DNA of 10,905 nucleotides, from NCBI RefSeq assembly GCF_943913405.1, contig NZ_CALTYA010000063.1, forward strand, positions 1-10,905. The letters run 5' to 3'. A program made the position numbers and the translations under genes. The DNA is from an uncultured Flavobacterium sp. GTDB lineage: Bacteria > Bacteroidota > Bacteroidia > Flavobacteriales > Flavobacteriaceae. Of this stretch, positions 6,525 through 10,905 are shown one piece after another (position 1 is the stretch's first letter; each line of letters begins with the position of its first letter). The notes beneath the pieces were generated by a model. That model saw only the letters and a list, made by a program, of their open reading frames with translations. It was not told where the DNA came from and did no database searches.

Positions 6525-7601
6525 TTATTCTGCTTTTGGTTCTGTTGGAGTTCCTTTTTTCTCTTCTTTTTCTTTTTTAGCGGCTTCTCTTTCCTCCAAT
6601 ATTTTTTTTCTCTTTTCTTCTAAAGCTGCTTTGCGCTCTTCTAATTTTTTCTGTCTGTCTGCAGCAACTTCAGCTCTCGCTTTTTCTGCAGCAGCTTTTT
6701 TCTCTTCTGCGCTTGAAGATGTAGTGCTTGTTGTAGATTGTTCTTTTTTAGTAGTTTCTTTTTCTACTTCTTTGCCTTTTTCAGCAGTAGTTTCAGCATC
6801 TTTACCTTTATCTGCTTCTTCTGTTTTTGGAGCTACTTTTGTGCCATTTTTCTTTGCTTCGCGTTCTGCTAAAAGTTGTGCTCTTTTTGCTTCAAATTCT
6901 TTTCTTTTTTCTGCAGCGGCAGTTTTTCTGTCTTCAAGCATTTTTGCTCTGGCATCTTTTTTGTCTTCTAAAGCTTTTGCTCTTTCAGCAAGTTCAGGAT
7001 TTTCATCAATCATGTTTTCTTTAGCTTCCTTAGAAAGTTCATCCTTAAGCTGTTTTTTGTTTAACTGCTCGCGTTTTTCAGACCTTGTCAAGGCTCTGAC
7101 AACTTTATCGCTGATATTATGTTTCTGTGCTCCAAAAAGCATTGTCAAGTCTGAAGATTTGTCAAATATGAAATCATACTTTCCTTGTTCTGCAATATCT
7201 TGAACAGCTGTAAAAACTTGATCCTGGATTGGCTTAACCAAAACTGCTTTTTGCGTAATAAGATCTCCAGTAGAACCAAATCTTTTTTGCTGGTAATCTA
7301 AAAGCATGGTTTCAAGATAAGTAATTTCCTCTTCTTTTTCTTCAATAAGCTCTTTCGTAAGCAAAACTCTTTCGGTTTTTAAATTCTCCTTAAGTTTTGT
7401 TATTTCATTTTTTTTAAGCTCTATTTCCTGCTTCCATTTTTGGGCTTTTAGCTCTAATTGATTTTTGGCTTCGGCATAATCTGGAACTTTTTCCAAGATG
7501 TATTCCATGTCGATGTATCCAATTCTAATACCGCGTGTTTGTGCTTGTAAAGCTCCTGGAAGTGCGGCTAGTAAAAATAGTATTAAAAAATGTTTTCTCA
7601 T
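6525..7601 (-). CDS. OmpH/Skp-family periplasmic chaperone with long charged C-terminal tail (first copy)
   Basis: A 358-residue OmpH-family protein. A signal peptide (1-20, FLILFLLAALPG then ALQAQ) leads into a Skp core (about 25-171). The core has IRIGYIDMEYILEKVPDY, a coiled coil (about 45-107), and a second half with KPIQDQVFTAVQDIAEQGKYDFIFDKSSDLTML. The remaining 187 residues are low-complexity Lys/Glu/Ala/Arg sequence with predicted helical character (for example LEDKKDARAKMLEDRK and LEEKRKKILEEREAAKKEK), interrupted by a Thr/Ser-rich stretch. The open frame continues 26 codons upstream to 7679, but that would overlap the bamA 3' end and bury the signal peptide, so 7601 is chosen, leaving 41 bp after bamA. 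The core suggests an outer-membrane protein chaperone like its neighbour; what the tail does cannot be read from sequence. Confidence 0.88.
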   Translation of the reverse strand: MRKHFLILFLLAALPGALQAQTRGIRIGYIDMEYILEKVPDYAEAKNQLELKAQKWKQEIELKKNEITKLKENLKTERVLLTKELIEEKEEEITYLETMLLDYQQKRFGSTGDLITQKAVLVKPIQDQVFTAVQDIAEQGKYDFIFDKSSDLTMLFGAQKHNISDKVVRALTRSEKREQLNKKQLKDELSKEAKENMIDENPELAERAKALEDKKDARAKMLEDRKTAAAEKRKEFEAKRAQLLAEREAKKNGTKVAPKTEEADKGKDAETTAEKGKEVEKETTKKEQSTTSTTSSSAEEKKAAAEKARAEVAADRQKKLEERKAALEEKRKKILEEREAAKKEKEEKKGTPTEPKAE

Positions 7602-7642
7602 ATCGTTTGTTGTATTAGAAAATATCGTGCCAAATTTTTTGA

Positions 7643-10189
7643 TTAAAACTGCTGTCCAATGATGAAATGCGTTTCCCATCCGTTTTTCTGCGTACCGCCT
7701 GGAACTGGGTCGAATCCGTGACCGAAATCGATTCCTAATAATCCAAAGGCCGGCATGAAAACTCTCAATCCAAATCCTGCAGAACGTTGCAATTGAAACG
7801 GATTATATTCTTTAAAATTGTTGTAAGCTGCTCCGCCTTCTAAAAATGTTAGTGCATAAATAGATGCGGTGTTCGCTAATGTAATCGGATATCTTAATTC
7901 TAAAGAGAATTTATTGTAAACCGTCGAGCCATCTTGTGAAGACAATGACTGGTTTGGATAACCTCTTAACTGGATAACTTCACGTCCATCCAAAGAATAA
8001 TTCGCCAATCCATCTCCTCCAAGGAAGAATCTTTCGAACGGAACAAGACCTCTTTCTGAATTATAAGCTCCTAAGAAACCGAATTCAGCTAAAGAACGAA
8101 GGACTAATTTACCATAAACTTTTGTATAATTATCAGCTTTGAATTTAATTTTATAATATTCTAACCATTTGAATCGTTCTTGGTCGATTTTTGATTGATC
8201 AGGTACAATTTTTCCTTGTTCATCCGTTTTCTGATATTCTTCTCTGTTTTTCAAGTTCTCATAATCAACACCATTGAAAAGCGAATAAGGCAAAGTGAAT
8301 TTTCCTGTAAGGCTGAATTCCGATCCATACATCGGGAAAATTGGATTCAAACCTTTATTGTTTCTGCTTATTCCAATTGTGTAAGCTAAGTTTCTTGAAC
8401 TTCCGTCTCCAAAGGTAAATAAATTTGTGTTATAATTATTCAAGTCATAGTATTGGAAGCTAACTGCTTGCGATAATGTGAAATAATCATCTGGCACATT
8501 CAAACGTTTAGCATATCCAACAGAAAGCGAAGTGATATTAAAGCTTTTGCTTCTGTCTACGTCATTGTTTCCTGAATATAAAAATTGCTTACTGTGTGAC
8601 AATGAAGTAGAAAACTGAATTGGTTTTCTACCGCCTAACCACGGTTCTGTAAACGATAAGCTATACGTTTGGAAATAAGAACTTCCTTGCAATCTCAATG
8701 CTAATTTTTGTCCGTCTCCCATCGGAAGCGGTTTGTAAGCATCTTTATTGAAAATATTTTTGATCGAAAAGTTGTTGAACGAAAGACCTAAAGTTCCGAT
8801 GAAACCGCCACCGCCATAACCTCCTTGAAGTTCGATTTGGCTAGATCCTTTTTCTACTAAATGATATTCGATATCAACTGTTCCTGCAGCCGGATCGACA
8901 TTCAAGAATTTTGGCTCGATTGCTTCCGGATCAAAGAATCCAAGCTGTCCGATCTCACGAACTGTTCTTACCAATTGTTCCTTGCTGTATTTTTGACCTG
9001 GTTTTGTTCTTAGCTCGCGATAAATTACTTTATCATTTGTCTTGTCATTTCCAACAACAGAAATTTTGTTGAAATAAGCCATTGGACCTTCCATAATTCT
9101 AATTTCAAAATCGATTGTGTCGTTTGCAGTTCTTGTCTCAACAGCGTTTATTTGAGAGAACAAATAACCATTGTTTTGGTATAAATTGGTAATGTCGTCA
9201 CCGTCAGGTTTTGTCTTGTCAGCAATTCTTTTTTCTAATAAAACACCGTTGTAAACATCGCCTTTCTTGATTCCGAGCATGCTGTTCAAGCCTTGATCAG
9301 AATAGATCGTATTTCCTAAGAATTTGATATTGCCAAAATAATATTTGTTTCCTTCTTCCACCTTGATTTTGATGGCAATCGTATTGTTTTTTTCTTTGTA
9401 AGCGATCGAATCAGAAACTATTCGAGCGTCTCTGTATCCTTTTTCTTTGTATTTATTGATGATTCCGGTTAAATCTTCAGTATATTTCTCCTTAATATAT
9501 TTAGAACCTTTCCAAAAACGAAGCGGAAATTTTCTCTTGGTATTTTTCATTGCCCCACGAAGCTTGGCATCTGAAAACTTTTCGTTTCCTTCAAAAACAA
9601 TACTGCTTACTTTTACTTTGCTTCCTTTGTCAATGTTTACAACCATTTTCACTTCATTTCCGGCAGTCGTGTCAGGAATCGTGTTGATTGCAACTTTCGT
9701 ATTAAAGAAGCCGTCTTTTTTGTATTTGTTTTCGATGTAGTTTTTTGTGGTCGTAATTAAGTTTTCATTGACAATTTTGCCTTTTGTAAGCCCATTATCT
9801 TTGATTAAACCTTCAACTTTTGATTTTTTGACACCTTGAATTTTAACTTCGCTCAGCTTTGGAAGCTCGCTGATTTGCATGTCAATATAGATGCTATCTC
9901 CATTGATTCGATTTACATAAGTATCGATTTCACTGAATAATCCAAGTTTCCATAATTTTTTAATGGCAGCACTAATTTCTTCACCAGGAACAGTAATTTT
10001 TTGGCCTTTTTGAAGCCCAGCAAAAGTGACAACCGTTTGTTCGTTATAGCTGATTTTTCCAATGACTTTAACATCGGCTAAAATATATTGTCTTCCTTCA
10101 TTGAATGGTAATCTTTCTTGGGCTTTTGCTTGAAAAATGTTTCCTAAAACTAATACGGTTAAGAATAGTTTAATGCTTTTGTCTAACAT
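7643..10189 (-). CDS. bamA: BamA, outer-membrane protein assembly factor
   Basis: An 848-residue Omp85-family protein, the core of the BAM complex that folds and inserts beta-barrel proteins into the outer membrane. After a signal peptide (1-23, LFLTVLVLGNIFQAKA) come five POTRA-like repeats at about 35-107, 108-190, 191-280, 281-366 and 367-450, each opening with a strand like VKIQGV, IVFEGN, IKFLGN or ISVVGN. A 16-strand-type barrel follows from about 455. The conserved lid-loop motif appears as QLRGYP with Arg742, matching the VRGF-type motif of the family, and the chain ends in aromatic Phe (FIIGQQF). The open frame extends to 10321 but that part overlaps uppS; the ATG at 10189 yields a clean signal peptide and lies 7 bp after the uppS stop. 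There is no Shine-Dalgarno-like sequence, only A/T-rich DNA. Its place between uppS and two Skp-type genes supports the assignment. Confidence 0.95.
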   Translation of the reverse strand: MLDKSIKLFLTVLVLGNIFQAKAQERLPFNEGRQYILADVKVIGKISYNEQTVVTFAGLQKGQKITVPGEEISAAIKKLWKLGLFSEIDTYVNRINGDSIYIDMQISELPKLSEVKIQGVKKSKVEGLIKDNGLTKGKIVNENLITTTKNYIENKYKKDGFFNTKVAINTIPDTTAGNEVKMVVNIDKGSKVKVSSIVFEGNEKFSDAKLRGAMKNTKRKFPLRFWKGSKYIKEKYTEDLTGIINKYKEKGYRDARIVSDSIAYKEKNNTIAIKIKVEEGNKYYFGNIKFLGNTIYSDQGLNSMLGIKKGDVYNGVLLEKRIADKTKPDGDDITNLYQNNGYLFSQINAVETRTANDTIDFEIRIMEGPMAYFNKISVVGNDKTNDKVIYRELRTKPGQKYSKEQLVRTVREIGQLGFFDPEAIEPKFLNVDPAAGTVDIEYHLVEKGSSQIELQGGYGGGGFIGTLGLSFNNFSIKNIFNKDAYKPLPMGDGQKLALRLQGSSYFQTYSLSFTEPWLGGRKPIQFSTSLSHSKQFLYSGNNDVDRSKSFNITSLSVGYAKRLNVPDDYFTLSQAVSFQYYDLNNYNTNLFTFGDGSSRNLAYTIGISRNNKGLNPIFPMYGSEFSLTGKFTLPYSLFNGVDYENLKNREEYQKTDEQGKIVPDQSKIDQERFKWLEYYKIKFKADNYTKVYGKLVLRSLAEFGFLGAYNSERGLVPFERFFLGGDGLANYSLDGREVIQLRGYPNQSLSSQDGSTVYNKFSLELRYPITLANTASIYALTFLEGGAAYNNFKEYNPFQLQRSAGFGLRVFMPAFGLLGIDFGHGFDPVPGGTQKNGWETHFIIGQQF

Positions 10190-10196
10190 TAAAATT

Positions 10197-10905
10197 TTAT
10201 TTAATTTGTTCACTTGTTTTTCCAAATCTTCGTTCTCTTTTTTGATAACTAATGATAGCCTCATATAAATCTTTTTCTCTAAAGTCAGGCCACAATACAT
10301 CTGTAAAGTATAATTCCGCATAAGCTATCTGCCAAAGTAGGAAATTACTGATTCTGTGTTCGCCACTGGTTCTTATTAATAAATCTACGTCTGGTAAATT
10401 TTGCGTGTAAAGATGCTGATTAATAATTGATTCGTCAATAGCGTCTATTGAAATTATATTATTTTTAACTTTAGTGCTGATATTCTTGATTGCAGACACA
10501 ATTTCTTCCCGTGAACCGTAGCTTAGCGCAAGAGTCAAGGTCATTCTTGTGTTGTTTTTTGTTTCCGAAATTACGGCTGTAAGCTCCTTTTGTGCAGATT
10601 TTGGAAGTTTTTCAAAATTCCCAATAGTATTTAGTTTTATGTTGTTGTCTTTTAGTGTTTTAAGCTCATTTTTTAAAGAAGAAATAAGCAATTTCATTAA
10701 AGTGTCAACTTCTAATTTTGGACGGTTCCAGTTTTCGGTAGAAAAGGCGTAAAGTGTAAGATTTTCAATTCCTAATTTTGCGCAGGTTTCAACAGTTTCT
10801 CTAACAGATTTTGTACCATTTTCATGGCCAAAAGCTCTCAATAAACCTTTCTGTTTTGCCCAACGCCCATTTCCGTCCATGATGATGGCCAGATGTTTAG
10901 GGAGG
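10197..10905 (-). CDS. uppS: Undecaprenyl diphosphate synthase / isoprenyl transferase, 5' end beyond the window
   Basis: A cis-prenyltransferase that makes the C55 undecaprenyl diphosphate carrier needed for peptidoglycan and surface polysaccharides. The reading frame is open to the window edge. An internal ATG at 10880 would begin MDGNGRWAK, but upstream in frame is LPKHLAII, the residues that normally precede this motif, so 10880 is not the start and the true one lies just outside. Visible signatures are the diphosphate-binding, catalytic-Asp motif MDGNGRW, the GHENG segment, LTLYAFSTENWNRP, LSYGSREEI, and the C-terminal IRTSGEHRISNFLLWQ...AELYFTDVLWPDF block. About 235 residues are visible, so only around ten are missing from a typical 245-residue protein. 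The stop lies 7 bp before bamA, implying co-transcription. Genes entering from further right cannot be seen. Confidence 0.95.
   Translation of the reverse strand, partial: LPKHLAIIMDGNGRWAKQKGLLRAFGHENGTKSVRETVETCAKLGIENLTLYAFSTENWNRPKLEVDTLMKLLISSLKNELKTLKDNNIKLNTIGNFEKLPKSAQKELTAVISETKNNTRMTLTLALSYGSREEIVSAIKNISTKVKNNIISIDAIDESIINQHLYTQNLPDVDLLIRTSGEHRISNFLLWQIAYAELYFTDVLWPDFREKDLYEAIISYQKRERRFGKTSEQIK

Noticed and set aside
6631..7203. A 190-codon plus-strand open frame, Ser/Phe/Ala-rich, opposite the long ompH tail
   Set aside because: It is the mirror of Lys/Glu/Ala-rich codons (AAA, GAA and GCA read backwards give Phe/Leu-, Ser- and Cys-type codons), has no family resemblance, and lies wholly inside a well-supported gene.
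10878..10880. ATG at 10880 as the uppS start
   Set aside because: The in-frame upstream codons encode LPKHLAII, the residues that precede the catalytic MDGNGRW motif in this family, so this Met is internal and the gene is cut by the window edge.
1..10905. Search for mobile elements, CRISPR arrays, defence systems, tRNA or rRNA genes
   Set aside because: No transposase, integrase, direct-repeat array, cloverleaf-like sequence or defence-family protein was seen; all long frames belong to core housekeeping, envelope or T9SS-related families.

Overview
The window is a low-GC (roughly one third G+C), gene-dense chromosomal segment that reads as Bacteroidota, most likely class Flavobacteriia and probably Flavobacterium or a close relative. 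The grounds are a PorP/SprF-type gene of the type IX secretion system (found essentially only in Bacteroidota), the order uppS-bamA-ompH-ompH next to murI, a NifU protein with two Nfu N-terminal domains, A-rich translation starts with little Shine-Dalgarno signal, and matches to the Bacteroidota -7 promoter box TAnnTTTG. The genus is an inference from family resemblance; no search was run.

Left part (1-3209, minus strand): a DUF255/thioredoxin-domain protein (66-2093) and a NifU-family iron-sulfur scaffold (2310-3209) are separated by a clear terminator (2251-2282) and a noncoding element of about 150 bp (2103-2250). That element resembles a dispersed structured element of Flavobacteria. Middle (3210-5121, plus strand): a 328-bp divergent intergenic region leads into a PorP/SprF-like outer-membrane protein (3538-4539) ending in a strong terminator (4563-4597). 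A gamma-carbonic-anhydrase-like hexapeptide-repeat protein (4609-5121) follows only a few bases later.

Right part (5125-10905, minus strand): the envelope biogenesis block. Transcription enters from the right with uppS (undecaprenyl diphosphate synthase, 5' end cut by the window edge). It continues 7 bp later into bamA (outer-membrane protein assembly), then two Skp/OmpH-type periplasmic chaperone genes, and stops at a strong hairpin (5916-5951). Beyond it murI (glutamate racemase) has its own possible promoter and ends 3 bp from the convergent carbonic-anhydrase-like gene. Together these genes supply the lipid carrier and D-glutamate for peptidoglycan and the machinery that chaperones and inserts outer-membrane proteins, of which the PorP/SprF-like protein is a plausible client.

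Two long open frames begin upstream of their probable starts: bamA is called from 10189 and the long ompH from 7601, because each then begins with a signal peptide and no longer overlaps the preceding gene. I found no tRNA, rRNA, CRISPR array, insertion sequence, phage or defence gene, and no convincing undescribed system. The window is largely ordinary core genome. The items most worth a second look are the noncoding element at 2103-2250, the long charged tail of the first OmpH, the cysteine set of the PorP/SprF protein and the nearly leaderless murI promoter arrangement.
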